Origin: Clostridia bacterium
Lineage (GTDB): Bacteria > Bacillota > Clostridia > Oscillospirales > Acutalibacteraceae
Assembly (NCBI GenBank): GCA_017507805.1
Contig: JAFWAC010000013.1
Span: 1 to 64,000 of the forward strand
Direction of reading: 5' to 3'
DNA length: 64,000 nucleotides
This document shows positions 25,336-33,486 of this stretch, one piece after another. How positions within the stretch are numbered: position 1 is the first letter of the stretch; each line of letters opens with the position of its first letter. A program made the translations under genes and the position numbers. The notes below the pieces were generated by a model. That model saw only the letters and a program-made list of their open reading frames with translations, was not told where the DNA came from and made no database searches.

Positions 25336-25379
25336 TTTCGCAGCAAAGTATTGCGTTTTCGCAGCAATTATGTTATACT
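25336..25379 (+). promoter_or_regulatory. Promoter and controller-type operator of the R-M genes
   Basis: TTTCGCAGCAA is repeated at 25336-25346 and 25357-25367, exactly 21 bp (two helical turns) apart. Interleaved inverted repeats GCAA-AGTA-TTGC (25343-25354) and TGCG-TTTT-CGCA (25352-25363) are present. A promoter of TTGCGT (25351-25356), 17-base spacer and TATACT (25374-25379) overlaps them. This is the arrangement of controller-protein boxes that time restriction-modification expression. Confidence 0.65.
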
Positions 25380-25395
25380 TTTATAGGGTGATAAA

Positions 25396-25716
25396 ATGGT
25401 TGGAGAAAGACTTAGAGACATACGGGACTCTAAAGGATTAAGTCTGGACGACGTACATAAATCTACCGGAATAACCAATAGCCGACTCTCGAGAATCGAA
25501 CGCGGATTAAATAAACATCCAAGTTTAGACGATATTAGTACTCTACTTAGGTTTTATGAAATTCCTTTGGTTTCTTTTTTGTGCCAAGAAGGTTATTGTG
25601 AAAAATTCGATACCAATCTAAAAAATCTTGAGTTACTTAATAATTTTGAAATAGAACATATACAAGCTGAAATAGATTTTATATTGAAAGAAAAGGGATT
25701 GAACAATGGAGTTTAA
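25396..25716 (+). CDS. XRE-family controller protein
   Basis: A 106-residue regulator: residues 1-60 form a lambda-repressor-like HTH (SLDDVHKSTGITNSRLSRIERG), and the C-terminal 45 residues are acidic and helical. It overlaps the methyltransferase-nuclease gene by 11 bases and sits behind a duplicated operator, as expected of an R-M controller protein that first activates and then represses its own operon. Confidence 0.78.
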   Translation: MVGERLRDIRDSKGLSLDDVHKSTGITNSRLSRIERGLNKHPSLDDISTLLRFYEIPLVSFLCQEGYCEKFDTNLKNLELLNNFEIEHIQAEIDFILKEKGLNNGV

Positions 25717-27748
25717 ATTAGGCGAATTATTCTGCGGGCCAGGCGGGATCGCCTGGGGGGCCACCAACGCAGACATTAAAAATGATAAATTTAAAATAAT
25801 ACACGAATGGGCTAACGATTACGATCATGACACTTGCGAAACGTATAGAAATAATATCTGCAATAATAATCGCGATAGTGTTTTTGAAGGTGATGTAAGA
25901 AAATTAGATTATTCAAAACTCACCCCCATCGACGCGCTGGCTTTTGGTTTCCCTTGCAATGACTATAGTGTCGTTGGCGAACAAAAGGGTATGGATGGTA
26001 ATTACGGTCCCCTGTATTCCTATGGTGTTCAAGCGTTAATCCGTTTTCAACCCCAATGGTTTTTAGCCGAAAACGTCGGGGGCCTTCGTAATGCAAATGA
26101 AGGACGAGCTTTCTCTAAAATTTTGGGCGAAATGCAAGCTGCAGGATATACTTTATATCCGCATTTGTATCAATTCGAAGATTATGGTATTCCCCAAGCA
26201 CGTCATAGAATCATTATTGTTGGTATACGCAATGATATTGATATTGAATACAAGGTTCCATCTCCCGCTCAATACAAAATGAAAACATGTAAAGAAGCAA
26301 TAGAAGAACCTCCTATTCCAGAAGATGCAACCAACAACGAACTCACGCGCCAATCGGCTGCCGTTGTAGAAAGATTGCGTTATATCCAACCTGGTGAAAA
26401 TGCTTTCACAGCAAATCTGCCCGAAAACTTGCAACTAAATGTTATCGGCGCAAAAATCAGCCAGATTTACAAGCGTTTAGATCCCGACAAACCGGCTTAC
26501 ACTGTCACCGGTAGCGGTGGCGGAGGAACACACATTTATCACTGGGAAGAGCCTCGTGCTTTAACGAATAGAGAGCGTGCGCGCTTACAAACATTCCCTG
26601 ATACATACGAATTTTACGGCAATAAAGAAAGTGTTCGAAAACAAATAGGCATGGCCGTTCCCTGTGAGGGCGCAAAAATAATTTTTGAGGCCATTTTAAA
26701 ATGTTTTGCAGGCATTGATTATGATTCTGTAGAATGTAATGCAACGGAATATCTATTTAATGGCGACAACGAAATTAAATGGCAGTTTGATTCTGATTTA
26801 GAGAACAAAGTTTTAATCGAGCCTGTAAAAGAAGGCGCTAATGAGTTGCGCGTCGTATCGGCATATGCATCTCCAAGTATGGTAGCCTGGCATATGCAAG
26901 CTTTAGCTGATTTAAATTTACAACCAATTCAGATTAAATTAATTGTAGGTATGTGTCCATTTGATGGTCTCAGTCAAGTTACTAATTCGGGATTCAAAAA
27001 ATTGTCCGAAAACGATTTTGGCCCCGACTTCTCCTCGTTTAGTTGTCAGTATGTATACAAAACCCCTGCTGTTCATTCAAAGCTTTATTTATGGATGAAG
27101 AACGGCAAGCCATACAAAGCATTTTCCGGCTCTGCCAACTATACACTCAAAGGTTTTAGTAAAGATTGTGATGAATTTATTACTGAATGCAATATGGATG
27201 ATGCGGTTGCCTATTTCGATAAAGTGGAAGCCAAAACCATATATTGCACCGCTAACGAAGTGGAAAATTACATTCGCATTTATCGCACCAGTCCTAATTA
27301 CAGTTATGAAGCGACAATGGTCGATTTCAACTCAGAAGAAAAACAAACATTATCCTTCTTAACCAACGCTGGCGAAGTTCCAACAACTTCAAGTTTGAAC
27401 TGGGGGCAGAGAGAACATCGTGATCCGAACCAAGCATATATCCCGTTGCCATCTAAAATTTCAAAGACCGGATTTTTCCCATTAAACAAGCGCTATTTCA
27501 CCGTTGTTGCCGACGATGGAGAATGCTTTATCATGCGCGTTGAACAAGCCGGAAATAAAGCTATTACTACACCAAGCGATAATGCTGAAATCGGAAGATA
27601 CTTTAGAAATCGTCTTGGAATTCACGAAGGAGTAAAGGTGACAAAAGAACATTTTGAGGCTTATGGTCGTTCAGATGTAATCTTCACAAAACTTGATGAC
27701 GAACACTTCTTAATGGATTTCTCTGTTGTTCGTTCAGAAATGGAATAA
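25706..27748 (+). CDS. Fused C5-cytosine methyltransferase and NgoFVII-like PLD nuclease
   Basis: Single polypeptide of 680 residues. Residues 1-340 are a complete DNA C5-methyltransferase: motif I LFCGPGGIAWG, motif IV GFPCND with catalytic Cys, motif VI AENVGG, motif VIII QARHRIIIVG, and motif IX/X (LTNRERARLQTFP, IGMAVP). Residues 370-680 resemble NgoFVII restriction endonucleases: a phospholipase D-type site (VHSKLYLW near 455, GSANYT near 475, acidic CDEFITE) and a C-terminal part that may be a B3-like DNA-binding domain. Methylation and cleavage are thus encoded in one chain. Specificity is unknown; NgoFVII relatives recognise GC-rich sites. Confidence 0.82.
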   Translation: MEFKLGELFCGPGGIAWGATNADIKNDKFKIIHEWANDYDHDTCETYRNNICNNNRDSVFEGDVRKLDYSKLTPIDALAFGFPCNDYSVVGEQKGMDGNYGPLYSYGVQALIRFQPQWFLAENVGGLRNANEGRAFSKILGEMQAAGYTLYPHLYQFEDYGIPQARHRIIIVGIRNDIDIEYKVPSPAQYKMKTCKEAIEEPPIPEDATNNELTRQSAAVVERLRYIQPGENAFTANLPENLQLNVIGAKISQIYKRLDPDKPAYTVTGSGGGGTHIYHWEEPRALTNRERARLQTFPDTYEFYGNKESVRKQIGMAVPCEGAKIIFEAILKCFAGIDYDSVECNATEYLFNGDNEIKWQFDSDLENKVLIEPVKEGANELRVVSAYASPSMVAWHMQALADLNLQPIQIKLIVGMCPFDGLSQVTNSGFKKLSENDFGPDFSSFSCQYVYKTPAVHSKLYLWMKNGKPYKAFSGSANYTLKGFSKDCDEFITECNMDDAVAYFDKVEAKTIYCTANEVENYIRIYRTSPNYSYEATMVDFNSEEKQTLSFLTNAGEVPTTSSLNWGQREHRDPNQAYIPLPSKISKTGFFPLNKRYFTVVADDGECFIMRVEQAGNKAITTPSDNAEIGRYFRNRLGIHEGVKVTKEHFEAYGRSDVIFTKLDDEHFLMDFSVVRSEME

Positions 27749-27752
27749 TCAA

Positions 27753-27880
27753 AACCACCGGTTCAACCGGTGGTTTGCTCCACCCCTAGAAGGGGTGATT
27801 ACTGGCGAAACCCCTGAAAGGGGTCTCTGATGTTTAGCTGCGCATTACTTTTTCGGGCAGCCGCTCACGTGCGGCTGTCT
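27753..27880. repeat. Four tandem GC-rich hairpins at IS end
   Basis: Perfect hairpins at 27753-27775 (10-bp arms), 27781-27797 (CACCCCT/AGGGGTG), 27810-27824 (ACCCCT/AGGGGT) and about 27860-27880 (CAGCCGC/GCGGCTG then TTTTTTT). The first three have 3-base loops (TCA, AGA, GAA). They may combine transposase recognition with termination of transcripts entering from the R-M gene. Confidence 0.6.
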
Positions 27881-27888
27881 TTTTTTGC

Positions 27889-28365
27889 CTACTGCTTCTT
27901 GCTACCCGTAAACGGGTCTATGTATTCTTTTATACTTATCTGCTCTGCCATATAATCTTCTTCCAATTGATTTCTTATGTATTCGGCAATCGCTTTTTTA
28001 TTTCGACCGACTGTATCTACGTAATACCCTCGACACCAAAAACTTCTTGACCCATATTTGTATTTTAAATTTGCATGTCGGTCGAAAATCATCAATGTAC
28101 TTTTCCCCTTGAGAAATCCCATGAACTGTGCTATACTTATGTGCGGCGGGATACTTACCAGCATATGTATGTGATCGGGGCATGCTTCTGCTTCTATTAT
28201 TACTACATTCTTCTGTTCACATAATTTTCTGAGTATTTCACCTATATCTCTTTTTATTTGTCCATATATTTCTTTTCTTCTATACTTCGGGGCAAAAACT
28301 ATATGGTACTGACATCTATACTTTGAATGTGAACTGCTTCTTATTTCATTATTATTTTCTTTCAT
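27889..28365 (-). CDS. tnpA: IS200/IS605-family Y1 transposase TnpA
   Basis: HUH single-strand transposase of 158 residues. The HUH motif is CPDHIHMLVSIP (about residues 63-74), and the catalytic tyrosine lies in RGYYVDTVGRNK (about 118). Length and motifs are complete, so it may be active. It moves the surrounding hairpin-ended element by a peel-and-paste mechanism. Confidence 0.92.
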   Translation of the reverse strand: MKENNNEIRSSSHSKYRCQYHIVFAPKYRRKEIYGQIKRDIGEILRKLCEQKNVVIIEAEACPDHIHMLVSIPPHISIAQFMGFLKGKSTLMIFDRHANLKYKYGSRSFWCRGYYVDTVGRNKKAIAEYIRNQLEEDYMAEQISIKEYIDPFTGSKKQ

Positions 28366-28585
28366 TTGAATTACCTCCTGTATTTTAGTAATGCGTCTGC
28401 TAAACCATTTCTATTATACACGAGGTTTTTCTTTTTCTATACTATTTTTCGGGCTTACATCAAGCTCGCCCTCTCTATTGTAGCTTCGCTCTTTTTATTA
28501 TCCCCCGGTAGAACCGGGGGTTTATTTCCTACGTCTAAAGACACCAATCATACAAAAAGGAGTGGTTTATCACCACTCCTTTTTG
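28366..28585. other. IS left end and junction
   Basis: Contains the upstream part of the IS200-like element with the hairpin at 28502-28520, then a short junction before the 3' end of the 1096-codon gene. GGAGTGGTTTATCACCACTCC at 28559-28579 is a second hairpin followed by TTTTT that can terminate the convergent transcripts. No gene seen. Confidence 0.5.
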
Positions 28586-31500
28586 TTATGCTATTTTAAA
28601 ATATCCATCTGCATAATTTAAAATTTTGGAATCGACTAACTCTTTGGGAATAATTTTGGAAACCAGATGATTGATCACCAAGAAAGAAAGGAGATTTGAT
28701 TCGTCGATAAAATTGATACCGTTCTTTGCGAGCAAATCATAAACAATATCATCCAAATGATAGTAACCCGAATCTTTTAAAACAATTATTTCTTTGTTAT
28801 ATCTCCTATCTCTAATCGCCGGTGAAACCAGTCTAAATCCCAACTCGTATTTTTTGATTATAGAAACAAGCAAGAAGGAATTCCATTCATACGGGATTAC
28901 CGGCAAATTTTCAAAGTCATCAAAACCTATCATAGACAGGAAACCATGAGCTGAAATATGATTCTGTAGCCAAGTAGCGACTTGGCTCAATACATTTTCT
29001 TGAATGCTAAAGTTGTTATATAGAATATAAGCATCATCCGAAATGCGTATGTAATCTTTTTCAAGCTCGTAAAAAATTAAATCTGCGGTAGTTTCCGACC
29101 AGTATACATCTTTTGCTATTCGCATGAACTCGCGCCTGCTTATTTGCTGCGTTGTGCCCAACAAATACAGAGCAATATTTTTTGTAGTTAGAGAATCAAC
29201 AGTATCTTTTTTGCAAATATGGGGACGACTAAATTGATACTTCTCGCCAAGCATATTCTGCAACACATAGAACAGATTTGTAGCGTTCTCAACACCATTT
29301 TGAGATAAAAACTCGGGATATTGATTGTTTATCTTCTCAAATATCAATCTGTCACTACAATAGCCTTTGAATTGAGCAAAAATTTCTTCAAGAGTTTCTG
29401 AAATTACATTGGAATCTTCGTCATTTATTTTCAGATTACCTTGAGTGTTAAAGCTATTATAATCCCACTGTAATAATTTTTTTGAACCATTAATAGCGTT
29501 AACCAACATAATATCGGACAGGCCACCTATTTTCTGCTTTATCTCATTTCGAGTAACGGCACGTCCTTTCTCTAAAATGAACATGACAATACGATCAGAA
29601 AGACTTAATGATGTTCCTTCTACATTTTTCTTTGTTATGCAATCTCTTGAAAAATCATACTCATCGCGATATAAATAGGCCAACAGTCCATGCAATCCAT
29701 GGTAATTGGTGATATCCGACGTAAACGCCAATACTCCTTCAAATTCATTAAAAATCTCCATAAAATAAAGAGTTTTAAGCGGACTTGTATCAATATATTT
29801 TTTTATATCTTCTATAACGGATTGGTCGAAATTGATATATTCAATGAGTTTTGCTTTTCCGCGATCGCACAAAATCAAATGTTCTGAAAGTCGTGCCCCT
29901 ATCGCGCGGTTTTGTTCAGGAAGATTGTATTCTCCATATTCTGCGTGAAAGAGTTCACGTAGCAAATTCATATCCTCGTCGCAAGATAGCGATATGCCAT
30001 CTTTAAAATGCTTAGCAATAAGCATCAAGCATAATTTCGCGTATGTTTGTTTCTTTAGAAACACCAAATCGCCGTAAAAATACGCTCCGCTTTCAATTAA
30101 GTAATTCAAATATGCATCAGCAGATATGAATCCTAAGTCGGAGTTGTTTAGCATTTCTTCTATTTGCGGTAAACTTTCGAAGAAATTAATACCATCTTCA
30201 CCTATGAATTCATCAGTCAGTCTGCTTAATTTTTTTACGGTATCTTGAGCTTCGCTTTGTTTTTTTATAAACATATCAGCAAAAGACAAATATTCTAATG
30301 AATAGGATTCCTTAAGAGTATACATTATAACCGTATCAAAAGCATCATCATCAAAGAACTCCAGAACATCCTGCGCTGTAATATAAGACAAATTGTTATG
30401 TGTCATATGCTGCTCTACAAGAGAACCAAACAACGGAGCAAATTCTTTGAAAAATTTCGACTCAATTTGTCGAACGCGTTCTCTCGTTAAACCATAATTG
30501 TCCGCAATTTCTTGTAGAGTTTTTTTGTTAGCTCTATCAACATATATAGCAAACTCGCGGTTATCCTTATGATCATTCAATCTTTCTGTAGCAATTGTCA
30601 ACAAGGCCTTCTCAAACACTTTAATCTTTTCAAGAGTTTCAATTCCTTTTAAACGCCCGAACATTTGAATTAATTTCCCCGAAGTAATAGTGCTTAGATC
30701 GCCGATTTTAGAGAAACCGTTTTCAAAAAATTTTGCAATGTTTTTTGCGGTGATTCTTGCCAAACTTAAATATGAAATACCCAAATCAACATTACTTTGA
30801 TCAATAATTATTACTGGTTGTGCTTCCGCAGAAGTTTCTTCCTGCTCATCATAGTTATGAAAAGAAGATCCTTCATGCACCAAATTATTATATTTTTCTT
30901 TTATAGCATTTAATTTCCCGACTCCAAACCCTGGTTCGTTAAGCAATAATGTAAAATCAAACCCATTAAGATCTGATAGTGTTGTCATACCATTTCTTTC
31001 GCAAAACTCCACAAATAAGTGGTATGTATTGCCAGCAAATAACGAGGCTATACTATTTGGATCTGAACTTGCAGACACCCGAAAATCAGAAAACTGTATC
31101 AACGTCATAATTTCTTCATAAGTTTTTTGGCCCATGTTTTCCAGATATCGCAAATCGTTATATTCAATAAATTTCATAACTTCGCCAATAGTATAGAGTT
31201 TATTGCGCATCAAAATGTTTTTTGCTCTTACGCTTAGGTTGATAATTTCCAATACAGACAAAGACAGATCTAAATTATCCTTGCTTTTCGCTTTTATAAT
31301 TTCTTCAACCTGGACACAAGGCGTTTCCTCAATTGTAACCGAAACATTATTAAGACTATCATAACGATTAAAGTAAAGAGCAATTTTCGCGTTTATAATT
31401 TCCAAAAGTTTACGCCATTCGTCACGCGACATAGCGTCGGAAATATCGTCATTAAAAACAAAAACAAGTTTATCGTTTGAATTGTGATTTAAAAACAAAT

Positions 31501-31876
31501 AACCTTTTTCGTTTATAACCTTAAACGGCTGACTTTTGATAACTGCAAACACATCATAATCTGACGAGTTTTCAATTTCGGAAATGCGTGTATCAACCTC
31601 ATAATCCGGCTGCAATCCCTTATTTTTTCTTTCGAGGTAAAACTCCTTAATGGAGGGAATTACCCTTGCTACAGAGGCCTCGCTTTCGTCCAACACAGCT
31701 TCAATAATGTATTTCAGTAGCAACAATTTATACGACTTCTGATAACCAGCCAGGCTATCCGGAGTGCCAATGTATGAGATAAAATTGCTTTTTGTTGTAT
31801 TAAGTATTGCCGAGCAGTTGGCACAAGAACTAAGCCCGGTATCAACTATATCACATCCACAATTAAAACATTTCAT
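28586..31876 (-). CDS. 1096-aa protein with zinc ribbon, HhH repeats and sigma-70 region 4-like HTH
   Basis: Large, probably nucleic-acid-binding protein. Residues 1-25 hold a zinc ribbon (CFNCG ... CANC). Around 210-255 is a helix-hairpin-helix block like the RNA polymerase alpha C-terminal domain (LSVRAKNILMRNKLYTIGEV, then LENMGQKTYEEI); weaker copies follow near 285-330 and 370-420. Residues about 450-480 (LQEIADNYGLTRERVRQIE) match sigma-70 region 4. The remaining about 600 residues look like several winged-helix segments (for example ISRREFMRIAKDVYW). No nuclease or ATPase motif is visible. It is the last gene of the GHKL-ATPase operon, with 22 bases between it and the preceding gene. 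Confidence 0.6.
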   Translation of the reverse strand: MKCFNCGCDIVDTGLSSCANCSAILNTTKSNFISYIGTPDSLAGYQKSYKLLLLKYIIEAVLDESEASVARVIPSIKEFYLERKNKGLQPDYEVDTRISEIENSSDYDVFAVIKSQPFKVINEKGYLFLNHNSNDKLVFVFNDDISDAMSRDEWRKLLEIINAKIALYFNRYDSLNNVSVTIEETPCVQVEEIIKAKSKDNLDLSLSVLEIINLSVRAKNILMRNKLYTIGEVMKFIEYNDLRYLENMGQKTYEEIMTLIQFSDFRVSASSDPNSIASLFAGNTYHLFVEFCERNGMTTLSDLNGFDFTLLLNEPGFGVGKLNAIKEKYNNLVHEGSSFHNYDEQEETSAEAQPVIIIDQSNVDLGISYLSLARITAKNIAKFFENGFSKIGDLSTITSGKLIQMFGRLKGIETLEKIKVFEKALLTIATERLNDHKDNREFAIYVDRANKKTLQEIADNYGLTRERVRQIESKFFKEFAPLFGSLVEQHMTHNNLSYITAQDVLEFFDDDAFDTVIMYTLKESYSLEYLSFADMFIKKQSEAQDTVKKLSRLTDEFIGEDGINFFESLPQIEEMLNNSDLGFISADAYLNYLIESGAYFYGDLVFLKKQTYAKLCLMLIAKHFKDGISLSCDEDMNLLRELFHAEYGEYNLPEQNRAIGARLSEHLILCDRGKAKLIEYINFDQSVIEDIKKYIDTSPLKTLYFMEIFNEFEGVLAFTSDITNYHGLHGLLAYLYRDEYDFSRDCITKKNVEGTSLSLSDRIVMFILEKGRAVTRNEIKQKIGGLSDIMLVNAINGSKKLLQWDYNSFNTQGNLKINDEDSNVISETLEEIFAQFKGYCSDRLIFEKINNQYPEFLSQNGVENATNLFYVLQNMLGEKYQFSRPHICKKDTVDSLTTKNIALYLLGTTQQISRREFMRIAKDVYWSETTADLIFYELEKDYIRISDDAYILYNNFSIQENVLSQVATWLQNHISAHGFLSMIGFDDFENLPVIPYEWNSFLLVSIIKKYELGFRLVSPAIRDRRYNKEIIVLKDSGYYHLDDIVYDLLAKNGINFIDESNLLSFLVINHLVSKIIPKELVDSKILNYADGYFKIA

Positions 31877-31898
31877 CCATTAACCCTCCGGTAATTTA

Positions 31899-32624
31899 TT
31901 AAAAACCAATCTTTTCCTTTATTTTACTATAAATCTCATCATAAGACAAGCAGTCAAGAACATAAATTCCGCCAAGCAAATTTACATACTGAGAAATTGA
32001 GCGGACCAAATCACGATTTATGGCCACACCATTCTTTTCTGCATCCAACAAGGCCCCAATAACCGCCTTAGAAATTGTCGCATTGCTTGCAAAACCGATA
32101 TCCAAAAGATTATTAATATAGTCCTGATCTCTGCAAACAAATTCGGTCAGCTCATAAGGATTTGCACTTTTTGCATCATAAGTGTGATATCCTATCCACC
32201 ACAAACGGGCGACACCGTTTCTAAACAGAGGCCTTTTACTATAACCGTGTTTAGCATTCTTAAAAAAGAAGCGGTCAAATTTATCTCCTTCATTCTCGGG
32301 CATCCAACGATATCTCATATAATCTAACCCTTGATAAAGTGTAAAGGCAACCCAAATTCTTTCATCAGACGCCTGAGATTCGCTAAGGCCTTTCATATGG
32401 TTGTAAACACGCCTAATATTCTCAACATCCGTTGCAGTGGGCCGATCTTGTGACATATCAAAAGAAAACTCTTCAATCTCTATGGAACTATCTCTTATAA
32501 TGGTGTTGTCGTTCATAAGAGTGGGAAGATCAGCAGACTTCTTTTTAATTACCTCTTTGAAAATAGTAGGGTAGTTACTTTTGGCAGCCAATAGGCCCTC
32601 TTCTGTAATAAACTTAATCCTCAT
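31899..32624 (-). CDS. DUF6339 family protein
   Basis: A 241-residue protein. The core ERIWVAFTLYQGLDYMRYRW, then FRNGVARLWWIGYHTYDA and NPYELTEFVCRDQDY, matches the pattern of DUF6339, a family seen near defence-type ATPases and methyltransferases. No catalytic motif is evident. It overlaps the 290-codon gene upstream by 11 bases and lies 22 bases before the 1096-codon gene, so it is part of one operon. Confidence 0.65.
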   Translation of the reverse strand: MRIKFITEEGLLAAKSNYPTIFKEVIKKKSADLPTLMNDNTIIRDSSIEIEEFSFDMSQDRPTATDVENIRRVYNHMKGLSESQASDERIWVAFTLYQGLDYMRYRWMPENEGDKFDRFFFKNAKHGYSKRPLFRNGVARLWWIGYHTYDAKSANPYELTEFVCRDQDYINNLLDIGFASNATISKAVIGALLDAEKNGVAINRDLVRSISQYVNLLGGIYVLDCLSYDEIYSKIKEKIGF

Positions 32625-33486
32625 CGTCAGAACCTCCTGCCAAGTATGTAAGCGCCTTCATTGTAGGCGAATCCATTAACAGCTGTGCTGTTCTGTAAGA
32701 ATCTAAATTTTCCAAACCTTGCTCATTAAGTTCAATTTTTAAATTCTTACAGGCCTTTGTAAGCGCTTTAAACCATCTGCACTCACTAAAGTTATATAAT
32801 TCATATCGTGATGCTTTTAATTCATCAAATACTTGGACCAACGCAGGAATTATAATCATTGAATGCATTATACTCTGTAACTCAAGATTGGTACTTAAAT
32901 TTTTATAAATGTTACAACCTTTAACAGGAATTTTAATAACAATTTTAGGCTTAGTACTGCTGACATCAACATTTATAACTGTTTCGTTAGGATCAAGATT
33001 TGGAGCAATAGAAAAGATAGAGGACGTGTTTTCCAAATCGTCCTTTTGTTTGTTGAGTTCAATTTCAACACATCCGCCTATTGCAAGAAGACATCCTCTT
33101 TTGATATTAAAAGAGAATCCTTTGTAATCAGCAGAAAAGTCAGGGTTTTTGTATCCGATTAGATCTTCGTTTGCAACAATTACAGTGCTTATTTGTACGG
33201 CACCGTTCAGCTTGCTTTGATGAATCTGAAATACCTCTTCCTCTTCTTGAGTGATTACCGCATGTCTATAGCAGGTTTGCACACATTCAATATGATGAAC
33301 AAAAGACACTTTCTTGGATTTAATTAACTCATTGATACCATCATTGTTTGAAGATGCTTTAAGAATGAATTTTACGTAAAAACCATTCTTCTCAAAATCC
33401 ACATCACTGGTAAATGTAGCTGTGGCATATGATTCATTTCCCTTAGCAATCACTGGATACGGAAAATACTTATTTCTTATTAACAT
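32614..33486 (-). CDS. Hypothetical protein of GHKL-ATPase operon
   Basis: A 290-residue protein with beta-rich N-terminal two thirds (SYATATFTSDVDFEKNGFYVKF, FSFNIKRGCLLAIGGCVEIEL) and a helical C-terminus ending in an acidic DDED tail. I recognise no family. It overlaps the ATPase gene by 17 bases and the DUF6339 gene by 11 bases. The tight overlap suggests stoichiometric production and possibly a complex with both neighbours. Confidence 0.5.
   Translation of the reverse strand: MLIRNKYFPYPVIAKGNESYATATFTSDVDFEKNGFYVKFILKASSNNDGINELIKSKKVSFVHHIECVQTCYRHAVITQEEEEVFQIHQSKLNGAVQISTVIVANEDLIGYKNPDFSADYKGFSFNIKRGCLLAIGGCVEIELNKQKDDLENTSSIFSIAPNLDPNETVINVDVSSTKPKIVIKIPVKGCNIYKNLSTNLELQSIMHSMIIIPALVQVFDELKASRYELYNFSECRWFKALTKACKNLKIELNEQGLENLDSYRTAQLLMDSPTMKALTYLAGGSDDED

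Larger units (their letters stand above)
27753..28520 (-). mobile_element. IS200/IS605-family insertion (tnpA only)
   Basis: The tnpA gene is flanked by subterminal hairpins: AACCACCGGT/ACCGGTGGTT (27753-27775) on one side and CCCCCGGT/ACCGGGGG (28502-28520) on the other, both with CCGGT/ACCGG arms and 3-base loops, as expected for ends recognised as single-stranded hairpins. The right-hand hairpin begins four bases after the methyltransferase-nuclease stop codon. No tnpB is present. The exact ends are not fixed. Confidence 0.75.

Noticed and set aside
28586-31876. True sigma factor
   Set aside because: Region 2 (-10 recognition) is not visible; only a region 4-like HTH is present within a large multi-domain protein.
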